Assembly: GCA_007115705.1 (NCBI GenBank) | Contig: QXEO01000143.1 | Span: 3,129,874-3,193,873 of the forward strand | DNA from: Dactylis glomerata | Lineage: Eukaryota > Streptophyta > Magnoliopsida > Poales > Poaceae | Direction: 5' to 3' | DNA: 64,000 bases | Part shown: in pieces, positions 28,665 to 42,045 of the stretch | Layout of the letters: every line of letters starts with the position of its first letter | Position numbering within the stretch: position 1 is the stretch's first letter | Notes under the pieces: generated by a model | Database searches by the model: none | The model's input: the letters and a program-made list of their open reading frames with translations, nothing else | What the model was told of the DNA's origin: nothing | Program-made: the position numbers and the translations under genes

Positions 28665-30183
28665 TGTAACAACCCAAGTTTTTGGAAAATAGAAATAAAT
28701 GGAATTTATCAAAATACCAAATTTTGGAGACAACAAAAACTTTTATTTGGAATACAAGATTAATTTATTATCTTGTAAAACTTGTGAATTCGAGCATTTG
28801 CTCCCATGCTTCAAATAAAAAGAGTATGAGAAGGGTTTTTGAAACAAATCCTTTGAGCCCAAAGTTTTAAATAAAGATTTTTGTTACATTGAAATAGTTT
28901 TCTAACTATTAAATTTTGTGTATGGTTACATGCTAAACCCATTTGGGTCAATGGCCAAACCAAAATTTAGTCAAGCAATCACAAACAAATAGAAAAGAAT
29001 CAAGAAAATAAACCGCAACACAAAAACCTAAGTAAGAAAAGAGGAAGTGGTGATCTTAAAAAAATTACTGATTCCACTACTTTGCCCTTATATATTAAGC
29101 AATATTTGAACTATACCATCATGCATCTCTCCACCACAACTAAGAACAAGTTACAAAGAATCCAATACAATAAAGTTTGAAACAAAAATCAACTTGGAAC
29201 CCTATTCAAATTTCTACCAAAGTTTGAATTCAAATAAGAGGTCATTCCCAACTCCATGTTATCTCCAAGAAAACCAACACTTTTGGGCCAAGATAAAACT
29301 TTTTATCTATTATTGCATGCATACATAGTATTTTAAATACATGTTGTTCTATGATTTCATGTGGGTTTTAATTTGTTGTGCAATGTTTAGTTAATTCAAA
29401 CTTAACCAATAGAAGCATTAGAGAAGAACCACAAAGATCAAAAGAACCAGAAGCAAGAGAAATAAAGAAAAGAGAAGAAAAGTTTGATCTAGAAAATGTT
29501 ATTGACTACCCTACTTTGGACACTTAAATTAAGCAATCTATAAATCAATTTAGTGTGTGGTCAGTTGGTTGAGCAAGACCAACCCACATTCTTGCTTGAC
29601 CAACAAATTTCAAACCAAAATTCAAATCGGAACCCCACTCAAACATCCGCCAAAGTTTGAATCTGAAACAGAGACCATCAAAACTGAAATAAGATTTTTG
29701 CAAAACATCATATTTCTTCATAACAAAAATATGTTTGGAGTCCTTATCCAATATAATGACCAACCCAATTTGAAAATTTCGAAAATTCGAATTTTTACTT
29801 CTTGCGGGCATTTCGTCGAACACGTTGTGGGCAGGAATCAAACAAAATCGAAGCAACTATTTGCAACAGTGGTTGGCAGCCCTAGCCCTAGTCCCTGACC
29901 TCCAAGCAGTGCCCTGGACTCTCCTTATCGACCCCCCTATCTCCCCTGCCCAAACACCGGCCGTGAGACCTGGACAAAAAAGAGAGAAACCACCCGGACC
30001 CCCACCTCTGGCCACTGCTCTCCACTGCTCCCCTCGTCACCCTGCTGCGCCACTGAGCTCCCGACATCACCCCGGTGCCGCAGAGCAAGCCCACGCCGAG
30101 CCTTAGCCACTGTGGCCACGGGAACACGTCTGTGACCACCATGCCCAGACCATGCCGGCCGCCCCGCTCCTCTCCCTCTCCCG

Positions 30184-30193
30184 CCTATAAAAG
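30184..30193 (+). promoter_or_regulatory. TATA box of the LARD 5' LTR promoter
   Basis: CCTATAAAAGGGCC lies 1.5 kb into the LTR, upstream of a GC-rich leader-like block. It is conserved at 53133-53142 in the 3' LTR. It is the best candidate for the RNA polymerase II promoter that makes the element's transcript. Confidence 0.65.
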
Positions 30194-32971
30194 GGCCACA
30201 TTTATTCCCTGAAAAGATCCACGCCGTCACCAGGAACCTCCCAGACATCCTCACTTCGTCCCTCTCCGTCTCGGTGGCCCAGGAGCTCGACGCCGGAGCT
30301 CCCAGTACACGGCGGAGCGCCGCCGTTCCCGACCCCCTTCCGCGACGCCGCCTGCTGGAGATGGCCGAGAAGGACCTCCGCCGCCGCCCTGCACCCTCGC
30401 CGCCGCTCCCCGTCGCCGCCGGTGAGCCTCCCCATCGCTGTCGCCCTCCCAGTAGCTCGCTCGCTGTGTATCCGGTCGGGCCGGGGAAGAAGCCCCCGAT
30501 ACCCCTTCGTTTTAAGTAGCGGGCCCCGCCGGTCAGCTTAGTTTTTTTTTCCTGCACGCACCCGGGATCCCTAGCTGGGCCGGCCCGAGTCGTTTCCCGG
30601 CCCGTTTCGACTTCCAGCTGTTTACTTTTTTTTCTGGATCCAGTTTAATAGTTATTTAAATTACTGCAACTTCAAATTCAAATTCCCGGAGATTCATAGT
30701 TGCAAATTTAGCAAATAAATACTTTTTGGAAAGCTTAGAACATACCCTATCCAATGGTAGTGTTTTCAACCCATTTAGACTGATATTTTTAATTGAGTAA
30801 AAATAACAAACTTGCAGTTATGCAACCTTGCAAAATTCATAACAAATCAAATAAAATTCATAAAAATATGAATCCAATTCTCGTAATTCATAAATTGAAA
30901 TATCTATCTGTTTATCTAATTAGTTTTGAAATAGTAACTTGTAAATCAAATACTATTGTGTTTTACGGTCAAATAAAACCTATTTGACTTAGGAATTTGA
31001 GTAGTTGAAAACTATAACTAGAGATTTTATAAATCCATTTGGGTTAAACCAATATCTCAAATAGTAATCTATGCTACTTGACCTTGGTCAAGGTTTAACC
31101 CACCGGAGCTATTTGAAACTCCAATAGTTAATGATAGCTATCGTTGGACTTAAAACTTGCCTCAAACATTCAAAGGAAATCAAAATGAATGGACGCCACG
31201 TTGGTTGAACCCTAATCTTAAATATCTACATTAGTCCATGACCTTGGTCAACAAGGACTTGTAGGAGATATTTCCTTGATCCAAAATAAATAAACCCTAC
31301 TTAGATACAACAACTCAATCATCTCATCCATCGGAACTCAATTATCATCGAAACCACTCTCCATAGACTTCCTAGATCGTTTCTCTTACCCAAGTATCCT
31401 TATTATAGTGAGTATGTGTTGTTTGTGAATTGTGTGGTGATTGTATGCTTATTTACTTTCCTCCGATTAGACAATAACGAGAGTAAGGAGAATGGATCCC
31501 GAAGTCAACCAAGCAATGGTGATGGAGACTACACAACCCGAGATGAAGATGAAGAAGCCTATGACCTTGCCAAGCCAGGCAAGCCATCTTTTGATCATAC
31601 CATTACCCAGTTTTATAATGCATGTTTACTTGCGTTTAAATAAAAGTGCATGCTAAAATAATTGTTACCAAGTTGCAAATGAGTAGAGATGTCTTTCTTG
31701 ACAAGTGCATCCAACTCTTTTTTGTGGATGACATCAAGTGCATCAAGCTTAGCCTACCTTTGAGAAACCTTTCCTTAGTGGATGCTAAGTAGAGCATCAA
31801 GCTAAGCCTATCCAATATACCTACCTAGATCCTTGTGCCCTCATGAGGATTATGCTTGAGCTGAAGGCATTCATGGAAAATGACTAGGTGGGAACCCCAA
31901 TGAAGATCATGAAGATTTTGAAATGAAAACCTTGGAAAGGGGCAACCTTGCCCAAGGATGATTTTGCAACACAAACCTTGGAGAGGGGCAACCTTACCCA
32001 AGGGTGACTTTGAAAACTATTTACAAAATGGTGACATGGTGAAGGTGACATGAAGGTTTGACAAAAATGATAAATGCGTGAAGTACCATACTGGACCAAC
32101 CATACAGTGCGACCACATTACCCTGGTATGGGACGGGGCTTAGTGGAGTAGTTTGTTTCTCCTTAGTGTAGACCCTATAAAATGTAAATGGAAGTCCGAC
32201 CAGGGACTCCTCTTCCAGGGCACCCTGTGGCTACGGCCTAGGCTCGCCTTGTCCTCCTTTTTAGGTGGTTGGGGTACAAGCCAAAGAGCCCTTATTGAAA
32301 ATGGACTACCGGGTGTAGGACTCTACCTCGGTTAGTGGCATTCCGGTGGGACAAGCGGCTGGGAACTTTGCACACTCCGGACAGCTTCTTGGACTCCGGT
32401 GTTGAGGGGTACAACTCTAGGCGGTAGTGTTTATGCTAAGGCGGGCAGGTGAAACATTAATGGTCGGCTGCTTGTCGTGGCATATGTCGTTATGCGGGGA
32501 AGTTGCCCACACGATGAGTAGTCGGATGATGTGGGTAAAGTGTACAACCTCTGCAGAGTGTAAAACTATTCGAATAGCCGCGTCCGCGGTCATGGACGGT
32601 TGGATTGGTTGTACTTGGCCATTATCAGGTTTTACTTTGAAAATGATTGAGAAAGGTGACTTGACAATGAATTTCGACAACCATGGAGGTGACTTGGTGA
32701 ACAAAAGAATTGACATTTGGGGGATTCCATCTAGGGATTTATAAAGAGATAAATGTTTTCTAACCATTTTAGATAAAAGATCTTTGAAAGGAAATTCTGC
32801 TTTATGCAAATGAACCTAGAGCTTAGACCACTATATGAACTATGCATTCTCTATTCATTTATTTATAAGATGGTTTGCGAGTGCATGCAATGTACTCATG
32901 GCTCTGTCCCTGGCTATTAACTTGGCCAGACTTGAAGGAGAGAAATCAAGAAGGAAGAAATCATTGACGAC

Positions 32972-33307
32972 TGACAAGGGTATAGTTAATGGAGCCCGTT
33001 AGTTGAGTACCCCTGAGGCCCGTTTGGCTAGGCCCAATTGTAATGATAGTCGAATACGAGTTATTACCGTATGTCGATATTTGTAATCTGTATCGGACCC
33101 TACCCGATCCTCGAGACCTGGCCACCTATATATAGGGGTCAGGAGGGGACGGTGTAGGGCAGATTGAAAGCAAGCAAGGTTGAACACCCAAGTTTACTTT
33201 CGATACACACCTATTTCGACTAACTTTACCTTCGAGTTCATCCGACGCCCTATCTCCCCGATCCTAAGTCCTTCATCTAGGACATTTGTCGAGTTAACCC
33301 CTCGTCA
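32972..33307 (+). repeat. 5' LTR of the 9.07-kb gypsy element
   Basis: 336 bp, with no difference seen from 41710-42045. A CTATATATAGG stretch (about 33124-33136) is a likely TATA box. Confidence 0.95.
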
Positions 33308-33308
33308 A

Positions 33309-33328
33309 TTGGCGCCGACCGTGGGGAC
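33309..33328 (+). promoter_or_regulatory. Primer binding site region of the gypsy element
   Basis: TTGGCGCCGACCGTGGGGAC lies one base after the LTR. It is related to the TGGCGCC-type primer sites common in plant gypsy elements. Confidence 0.7.
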
Positions 33329-33344
33329 TCTGGGCGTTGGAATC

Positions 33345-36300
33345 ATGAATTCGACGGCTTTTTCGCTTTTAGCCAACAGCAGTCCAGAAGTCGACGGAAG
33401 TCAAGAGGTGGAACTAACCATTGGAAGTTTGAGCATCCTCATCGGGCCATCGGGTTCGTCTCGCCTTTCGGATCCCACGAAACAAGATCAAGATCCGTCG
33501 GCGGAAGAGCCCGAAACAACAGCAAAGATGGAATATTCTGAAGGCTCCTCCAGCGAAGTAAACTCGCCGGTCAGCCCAGAGGAAGTGCAAAAAGAAAAGA
33601 TCACAGAAGACAACGAAGAAAAGGAAAATTTTGACGTAGAAGTCCAACTCGAAGATTTCACGATCTGCCTCGACGATACCGCAGACAAGTCAACAGATAC
33701 ATGGAAGACAGGATTAGAGCTTTCTGAAGATAGCAATTCGATTTTCTCAAGCTTTAATAGTAACATCGGCAAGCAGTGCCAGGTGCTCGCCATTGTGGGC
33801 GACAACTCAGAAGAATTCGATGAAAATAACAACCCAGTGATAAACCCAGCAAATATTGATAGAGGAGCAAATCATCTAGCAGAAGGGCAAACAGTGGAAT
33901 CCCTCACAGCCAGGGAAAAAATTCGACTATCAGTCGACGAGTGGAAAATAATAAGAGAAGCCGTAGAACATGGCACGCCAATACCATCAAATTCCAGCAA
34001 AGACATGCTTTTTGGGTATCATTACGCCTTACGGCGGCAAGCAAAGCAACTAGCAAAGGAAAAGATAGAGATACAAAGAAGGAAAAATTCAGCCATTGCA
34101 GCCAGCGAAGCCGCTCGAAAAGCACGAAGCGACGCATCACACAGCAACGCAAGGAAAAATCGTCGACATGGCTCAAGGTACGATAACCTCGAGTACTCCG
34201 ACAGACAAAGTATCTCGAAAAACCTTGACTCGTCCTTCCTATCGGTCGACGAGCAGGGGAACATCCTACCAAAAACACCTGAAGCAGCATTAGTAGCAGC
34301 GCAGGCATATCTGCTCACAACTCGACCAAATCCAGGAGATCCTAGGGAGCACATGCATAGAGCAGCATTGAACGGACTCAACATGGTAGGCCACAAGCTA
34401 TCAGCAAAAGGAGAAGAAGCACATCATCACAAGGAAGCACACAAAGCAAGGTCACCTCGCCGTCACAATAGTCCTCGGCACAGAAGCAGTAAACACCGAT
34501 CTCGATCTCCTTCACCAAAGCAGCACGGTGGAACTCAAAGATCGCGATCCCCGAACGAAAGGCGCGACTATGAAGACGACGAAAAAGAGTTGGGGGCATC
34601 GTGCCTTACCCGCAGGGTTCGCACCACTCCAGTTCCTAAGGGATTCAAGTTACCTCATGATCAGCAAAAATACGACGGATCACAGGAACCACAATCATGG
34701 CTCGCAGATTACTTACAAGCAGTTCAAATATTAGGAGGAACCAAAGAAACAGCAATGCAAAGTTTGCAACTACACCTCACCGGCGCAGCAAGGTCTTGGT
34801 TGAGCAAATTAGAAAAAGAATCCATTGGAAGCTGGGAAGATCTCACAAAGCAATTTACAAGTAACTTCAGGTCAACATACAAACGGCCAGCATCAATAGA
34901 AGAAGTCAAAGCGTGCGTACAGCAACGCGACGAAACGTTGCGGGCGTACATCCAAAGATGGAGCCTCATCAAAAATTCAGCAGTCGAAGTTTCAGACGAA
35001 AGAGCAATAGACGCGTTCATCATTGGATTAAGGCGAAGAGACCTAGTCGAGGAGATGGGCAGAATCAAGCCAAAAACGGTATCAGATCTTATGGACACAG
35101 CAAACAGATTTGCAGATGGAGAAGATGCGTGCAACAATAAACGGACACGATCTCCAGAGGACGACAGAAGAAATAGATATGGAAGTCAAAGGAGACGATC
35201 TCGAAACTACGATACCTACGGCTCTCACAGTCAAGTCGCCGCAGGATATAAAGACAACAGTTACCAAGGAAACGATCGCAGAAGCTCGGGATATCGAACC
35301 TATGGAAAAGAGGACTATAAGAAGTTCCCACCAAGGGAATCCAGAGAGTATAACCCATCACCAGAAGATATGCTCAATGGGCCTTGTCATATACACTCAG
35401 CGTTCGTCGACGGGAAGCGAGTATCAAGGCATGCAATGAAAGACTGCACGGCATTCCTAAAATTACAAGAAGCAGCAATAAACAAACAGACCGAAGCAAG
35501 GCGGCAAGGATTTGAAGGAAGCAACAATCCCCCGACAAGCCAGCAAGGAAACAACGGGGCTCCTCATGGACAAGACCAGCAAAACAAGGGACACGACGAC
35601 GACGACGAAGGGTACGTCCCATCAAAAGGACACATCACGGCAATGATTCAACCTGTGCCCAAGTCGAACAAAGAAGAAAAGAGTATAACTCGACAAGTTA
35701 ATCTAGCAGTCCTGTCGCCTCCAGCTACAACAGAATATCTGCATTGGTCAGAGCAACCAATTGAGTTCAACAGAGAAGATCACCCTATAACAGTACCTCG
35801 GCCGGGAAACGCGCCTTTGGTACTCAAAGCTCAAATCGGCGCATATGATGTCGACAGAATATTCATGGATGCAGGGAGTGGAATTAACTTGATATATGCG
35901 AAAACACTCCGAGCAATGCATATATCACTAGAGTTTCTGAAGCCAACAGATTGTTCCTTCCATGGAATCGTACCAGGAAGTGCCAATTACCCGCTGGGTC
36001 GAATAGCACTCAATGTTTGCTTCGGCAACCGACAAAATTATAGAAGAGAAAAGCTGGACTTCGAAGTCATGGGTTGGCCATCATAGTATCACGCGATCCT
36101 CGGACGACCCGCGTTTTCGCGATTCATGGCAGTACCTCACTATACATATTTGGTACTTAAAATGCCAGGACCAAGAGGAATAATTACAGTCAAAGGAAGT
36201 TTTGAAGTCTCAGATCTTTGCGACAGGGAGTTCCACAAGATGGCGCAAAACTTTGGCATGATAGCCAACTATGCGGAAAAGGTGAAGGACACGACCACAG

Positions 36301-36416
36301 AAGGCATCAAGCTACTCGAAGGACGCGTCGCGGAGCCCGAGGCAAAGAAACCACGAATAGAAACACCAGGAGAAGGCAAAGGCGCAGGAGAAGAAGAGAA
36401 AACTGTGGCGTTGTAA
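33345..36416 (+). CDS. Gag-protease polyprotein of the 9.07-kb gypsy element (one in-frame TAG)
   Basis: From ATG 33345 the frame runs 913 codons to TAG 36084-36086 and then 110 codons more in the same frame to TAA. The first ~300 residues are acidic and Ser-rich. A basic Arg/Ser/His block follows (about 350-410), then a retrotransposon Gag domain (about 440-570: WLADYLQAVQILGG, LHLTGAARSWLSKLEKES, QRDETLRAYIQRWSLIKNSA). A Cys-His stretch (GPCHIHSAF...RHAMKDC) takes the place of a classical knuckle. A retropepsin-like active site FMDAGSGINLIYAKTL lies near residue 840. Text after the TAG (YHAILGRPAF) is the normal continuation in related elements. Only Gag and protease are encoded. Gag would build particles for an RNA copied by another element's enzymes. 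Confidence 0.88.
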
Positions 36417-36703
36417 ACACAAAGAAGGGCAGGACACAAAGGCTATAAAAGCCACGAGTTATACCAGGGGCAATGCCCTCTAGGTCCAGAACACAGGTCA
36501 TAGGCCGGATCTCTTGGGTCACCCCATGTATCTTATATTACAAGTATAAATAAAGATAAATCGTTCCTCCTATTCGAGTTTACGAATCTTTCCAAAGGGA
36601 AAATGCAGCAAACGCACGACTTACGCAATAACGCTTTGAGAATAAATTTTTCGACACAACAGTCGCAAAATAAGATACTCTCGCGTTCCATATACACAAA
36701 ACA

Positions 36704-37629
36704 TTACAACAGCGGGTTGTCAGAATCATCTACGCCTAGAGGGTCCAAATAATGGTACTCGCGAAAAAACGCAGCATCCGCTTCCAGAAGCCTAGCCACG
36801 AGTCTTCGAGCAGGCTGCAACGTGTTCTCCATATGTACTCGAAGGCTAGCTCCACCGGGAGCCAAACTCAGGGACATAGTGCTGTAATTCAACCTCGGGT
36901 GCCACTTGCGTATCCACCCGAGAGCAAAATTAGCACCTGCCACTAAGTTCAGCTCTATCAGCCTATGAATACGATGACTTGATCTGAAAGTGTCAAGAAG
37001 AAGGGGGAATGTTGCAGGCAAAGGATTACGAGGAAGCATGATGGAGTGCATAGTTGTGAGAGCTCGTCGGCAACCATCAACTGACTCGCCAATGTGCTGA
37101 GCACGATCTTGGAGCAGTACAATAGCGCTTCGGCGTCGAGGATCAGACCACAAAGTCTCGTAACCAGTCGACATCTTCTCCAAAGCAGCATTTCGCTCAG
37201 CAACTCGACGTTCTTCAGCAGCAAAATCCAAACAAGTACCTACGACAGCAAATATATCACAAAAGAAGTGCACAAGCAGCCAAAGAAGGAGTCGAAAGAA
37301 AACTCACATCGCAACAGCTCGCAAGCAGACTCGACAATGCCAAGAATGAAAGACTCGCACTCTTCATTATGAACAACCTTCGCCGTCAAACTGGAGACCT
37401 TTTCTTCAAGGGAAGAGATTTTCTTCATATAGCCACTAGCCTAGCTAGCCTTTCTAATAGCCATTTGTGCTTGGCGTTTAGCTAAGGATAGGCGAGTTTC
37501 AAGGTCGGAAATCCTGGAAGAGTATTCTTCGCAGTGACTACATCGACTAGAAGTCGATGAAATCTGAGGATTAAATCCACGAGCAGAGGAAGGAGCAGGA
37601 ACATGAGAAGAAGGATCACTGTCACGCAT
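36704..37629 (-). CDS. Antisense gene B of the gypsy element, unknown function
   Basis: Three exon-like minus-strand blocks: 37629-37441 starting MRDSDPSSHVPAPSS with a coiled-coil-like end, then part of 37428-37300 (SSLEEKVSSLTAKV), then about 37245-36704 (FAAEERRVAERNAALEK, FRSSHRIHRLIELNLVAGAN, IRKWHPRLNY), ending in a TAA. They are separated by short introns whose exact ends I did not fix. This C-terminal region recurs in antisense genes of grass gypsy elements. It may be the 3' part of gene A rather than a separate gene, since gene A ends only 180 bp upstream. No function is known to me. Confidence 0.5.
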
Positions 37630-37804
37630 CGACTACAAAAAGAAAAAAAGGAGAAACAATTTCAGAGAGGCAACATAAAACTTCTTACGAAGAGGATATA
37701 TTTACATAAGAGTACAACCCTATGACTAAGGTTCTCGGGTTGTACCTAATTGGAGTCGTTACATTCAAAAGGAGAAATCTAGATAAGTTACAAAGAGGCT
37801 GAGT

Positions 37805-40457
37805 CTACGCCACCTCAGCATTGTGCACCATGGAAGAAGGGGGCGCGGCCGGTTCCTCGCTAGAAGTCGACGGTGGCACTGGTGCTTTCGGTGCTGGAGG
37901 TGGTGCAGTAGGCACAGCAGAGGCCGCCGAAGGAGAAATCGTTGTCAGCAGTGCAGGCGCTAACTTCTTCGCCTTGTCGAAAAACACCTTCATCTCGTCA
38001 CGGGTGTGGCCATGAGGGGAGTTAACTTTCTCCCAGTCAAAGTATGTACCATGCGCAAGAGAAAGGGCAATGGCACCTTCGGCGCCGCGCTTAATGGACA
38101 GCCCCTTCAGATGGAGAGTAGGGTCTTCATCCCTGTCAAAAGTCTTGGCGAGTTCAGTCAGGTTGCCCTTCGGGATTGCCATCTTTTTCTTCGGCCACAA
38201 CCCGGCAAACAGCCGTGATAGAACGCGGCCAACCAACTCAAAAGTTTCCTGGATGGATATCCAGTTTTCTTCGAGTAGGTTAACCGCATCCATAAGAGGA
38301 TCATCGTCCGTTTGCAGGGACGACGGAGATACCCCTGAGAATTCTAAGAAATGGAAAAGAAAGGAAGAGGCAAGTGTCAACAAATACACCAGTGCAACAG
38401 GGGACAAAAACAGAAGACAAGTCGAAGAACTTACTTTCGGCAGCAGTAGACATGGTGTGAAGACGCTCCGCCACGGTTTGCTCTCGTTGAGCATGCTCTT
38501 TGTTGGCATCTGCTAACGCCCTCTCAGCCTTCTTCGCCTTGGCAAGCGCAGATTTCTGCGACTTCTCAGCAATTGCCTTAGCAGCGGTCGCAGCATCATA
38601 AGCTTTTTGCGAAGCTTTGAGCTCCGCTTCCAGCGACACAATGCGAGCATTGGCTGTCGCTAAAGCAGCTGTGAAAGCAGACGAAAGAAAGTCAGATAAA
38701 TAGCAAGAGACAAAGGGCAGAAGAAAAGTAATGATTGAATATCAAAATTGTACCTTCGGAAGATTTTGCAACCTTTAGGTACCCTGCACACTCCGTGCCC
38801 AGGGCGATAAATCTCTTCACCAAAGCCTGATAAAAGAAGAGTGTAAGAGTAGAAGTGCATGAAAGGAAAGAAGGGAAAATAGAATCGCTCACATCATCAG
38901 AAGAAACTGTAGAAACATGGGCCTCCAGAGAAACCTCGGCTTCTTTGGTCTTCTTCGCGCGTTTGAGATTTCGGGCTTGAGTTTGAGAAACCTTCTTTAC
39001 AGAGGCCCTGGTAGTCCTCGGAGCAACATACGGTTCGGCAGGCTCATCAATCGCCACAGGAGAAGGTGGTGGAGCAACCGTCGCACATGTTGGTGGTTCT
39101 TCATCATCACTGCATGAAAAGTATAAGTTATAGGCAAGAGGCAAGAACAAAGCAATTGAAAAGTTCGACTACAATACTTACGATGCAAGCATGTCAAAGT
39201 ACTCCATATCTTCTGCAAGAGCGGGGGTTTTTCCAGCCGCTGCAGAACTCGATGAAGCAATTTCGTCGACACGTTTCCGTTTTTTATCGACACCAACATC
39301 TTCAGCAAAAGCAGGAGGAGAAGATGTCGACGAGCTAGTCTCATCTTCTGATTCTTCGACATCATCTCCGTCCTGACTTTCGTCAGCCTCGGGGGCTTCA
39401 GATGCAGGAGATGCTAGATCAGCAGGAAGGGGCCCTTCCTCTGGAAGAGGGGGACGAGAAACAATGAATTGGTGACCCTGCATATTAATAAATCAGCAGA
39501 GTGCAGAGGCAAAGAATAATGCAAGTCAAGAGAAGTTTGACGAAAAGTGGATGCAGCGATGTATACCTCAGGAATAGGGTGCACAGAGTCGAAGAAATCT
39601 GCCTTCAAGTCAGCAACTGAGTGCTCCTTGGTGAGCTTGGTAAGATTCCTGACTCGCTTGTTGACATCTTCTTTCGACATCAGATCCTCAGATATGCGAG
39701 TAGGGTCTTCTAAGCCAGAATAAGTCCAAAGCTTGGTGAGGCGGTGCTGTAGGGGTTGAACTCGACGTTGTATGAAAAACGCCATGAGTTGGATACCCGA
39801 CAAAGCACCTCCTAGGCCTGTTTTCAGAGTTTGAATGCGGGATAGAAGAGGAAGAATTTGTGCAACTTCCGCATCTGAGGGAAGTGAGTCCCATGACTTC
39901 AATTTCTTCACCTCTTGAGAAGCGTCAAAGGGAGGAAGGCCGAATTCATCTTCAGGAGAGGATTTGCGGTCCTTGATATAGAACCACTTTGTCCTCCATC
40001 CTTGGACAGATGCGGCCATGGAAAATTCAAGATATTGTGCCTCAGGGTGCACAGAAACGACGGCTCCGCCCAGTTCGGGTTTCCTTGCCAGAGAAACATT
40101 GGGGCGGAGTCGAAAGATCGATCTCCAGAGAGTAAAGTGGGGCTCAATGCCCAAAAATGACTCGTAGAGAGTCACGAAGCAAGCAATATGGAGAAGGGAA
40201 TTTGGTGTGAGCTGATGAAGCTGAACACCATAGACAAATAGCAGCCCACGGAGAAACTCGTGGGCAGGAAGCGACAGACCGCGGAAGAGGAGAGCAAGGA
40301 ACATTACCCGGTAACCGCTCGGGGGCTTCGGGATCCGTTCGGTGCTGGGAAACTTGATGGAATCTTCGGCAGCGATGAGGCCGTCCGCCGTGGCTTTCTC
40401 CACCTCCTTCTCGGTGATGGTGGAGCGGACCCAGTTGGTGGCAGAAGACTTGGCCAT
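37805..40457 (-). CDS. Antisense gene A: 'putative gypsy type transposon' domain protein, multi-exon
   Basis: It starts MAKSSATNWVRSTITEKE at 40457. Exon 1 (to about 39569, donor GTATAC) carries the PF04195 domain: GYRVMFLALLFRGLSLPAHE, LLFVYGVQLHQLTPNSLLHI and TLWRSIFRLRPNV. The next exon (about 39480-39183, acceptor ATATGCAG, donor GTAAGT) is acidic and Ser-rich with a KKRKR basic motif. Later exons (about 39110-38893, 38826-38757, 38640-38433, 38330-37805) have Lys/Ala-rich coiled-coil-like stretches and end with a Pro/Ala-rich tail. Each boundary I checked has GT/AG. It lies antisense within a gypsy element in place of RT and integrase. The role of such proteins is unknown; a coding-capacity change in a recent copy argues it may be maintained. 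Confidence 0.65.
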
Positions 40458-41709
40458 AGCGCTCCTGGTGGCCAAATGCTTCACGCGCATACAGCACAAA
40501 AGTGCGCTCGGGGGCTCCGCAAGAGAGGAAGAGGCAGAGGAGATCAGCAATGGAGGCGGCGGAGGTAACGAGCTGGTGAACAGTACGATTCCCCACTATG
40601 CCAGTTATATATCTTCGGGGAGAAGGATCGTGGGTTGAGTCGTGGCGCAAAGATCGGAAACGTTAGCCCACCAACGGTCAAAAATCGTGCAGCCCACTAA
40701 ACGGTCAAAAAATCGAGAAAATTACAGTGCTACCCATAAAACGGTTTGCATTGATGAAGAGCTACGTCTTTATTGACGTCATCAAATATATATATAAAGG
40801 TAAAAGGATGGCGCCGACGAATGCTGAAACTTATAGAAGAGGTCAGATATGAAGGATTTTTTGGTTATAAGCCTTGGGGGCTGTTAATTGCATAAATATC
40901 GAGTGGAACTCTTCATTGAAGTAGTGGACCTGAACTGGAAGACAAGATGTTCTTGAAAGTATCTCGAGTTGAAAAATTTCACAGGTGAGGGGTTTCGAGT
41001 TGAAGTATGACGAACTATATTATCTCTTGAGCCTATACTCGAAAGAAAATCTTTTTTCGACTATAGCCTCGGGGGCTACTCCCATCGGGAGCGCTGAGCG
41101 CGCACCCGACGATATTCATTGGCAAAGCATTGGAGATTGGAGAAGTGTTACTCCCATCGGGAGCGAGTTTTATGGTTGTAGAAACCCGAATATTTTCAAT
41201 CAAACTTTGACTGCGACATAAGATTCTCGAGTTACGTTATCGCAACAAAACTCGAATGCCGTGACTTGTCACGAAGGTAAGACCCCGGGATCCGTCCTGT
41301 GTGGCCTGGTATACGCACATGGATGCGCTCTGCTGGTATGTATCCGTGTCTACGACGCGAAGAAAATCCTGGTGGATGCACTGGGTACCCCGAGAACCAC
41401 TGGGATTCATTTTTTGTAAGTCCTAAATGAGGCAAAAGAATGAGTTTGACCGGTATCCCGAATTCAAGTCCAAGGGGATTGAATTCGAAGTAGGTGACAA
41501 GTATATGTTCCGGCAGTTAACTGACCTCTTGATCCGTCAGAGTTGTCAGGCTTGTTCATCGAGACCCCTTGCGAGCAAATTATCATCAATATAAGTCGAA
41601 AGACCAAGTCGAAGATTTGAAGATAAAGTCAAAGAATAGATCAAGTCGAAGATTTGAAGATTAGAGATTCAACCCGAATCTGTAATTCTGGTAGAATCTC
41701 AGGGGCTAC

Positions 41710-42045
41710 TGACAAGGGTATAGTTAATGGAGCCCGTTAGTTGAGTACCCCTGAGGCCCGTTTGGCTAGGCCCAATTGTAATGATAGTCGAATACGAGTT
41801 ATTACCGTATGTCGATATTTGTAATCTGTATCGGACCCTACCCGATCCTCGAGACCTGGCCACCTATATATAGGGGTCAGGAGGGGACGGTGTAGGGCAG
41901 ATTGAAAGCAAGCAAGGTTGAACACCCAAGTTTACTTTCGATACACACCTATTTCGACTAACTTTACCTTCGAGTTCATCCGACGCCCTATCTCCCCGAT
42001 CCTAAGTCCTTCATCTAGGACATTTGTCGAGTTAACCCCTCGTCA
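41710..42045 (+). repeat. 3' LTR of the 9.07-kb gypsy element
   Basis: 336 bp. It appears identical to 32972-33307. Confidence 0.95.

Larger units (their letters stand above)
32972..42045 (+). mobile_element. 9074-bp gypsy-type element: gag-protease plus antisense genes, no RT or integrase
   Basis: LTRs of 336 bp (32972-33307 and 41710-42045) look identical base for base, begin TGACAAGGGTATAG and end CCCCTCGTCA. Target duplication ACGAC. TTGGCGCCGACCGTGGGGAC (33309-33328) is the primer site region, and TCAGGGGCTAC before 41710 is the polypurine tract. The sense strand has a gag-protease frame (33345-36416). The space where RT and integrase should be holds two antisense intron-containing genes, one with the 'putative gypsy type transposon' domain (PF04195). 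Such antisense genes are known in the Tat lineage of plant gypsy elements, so I place it near Tat. It is the youngest insertion here by LTR identity. Confidence 0.92.

Noticed and set aside
29937..30557. 206-codon minus-strand frame in the LARD LTR (and its copy at 52786-53505)
   Set aside because: GC-rich LTR leader block; the two copies are the two LTRs, so conservation only reflects recent insertion.
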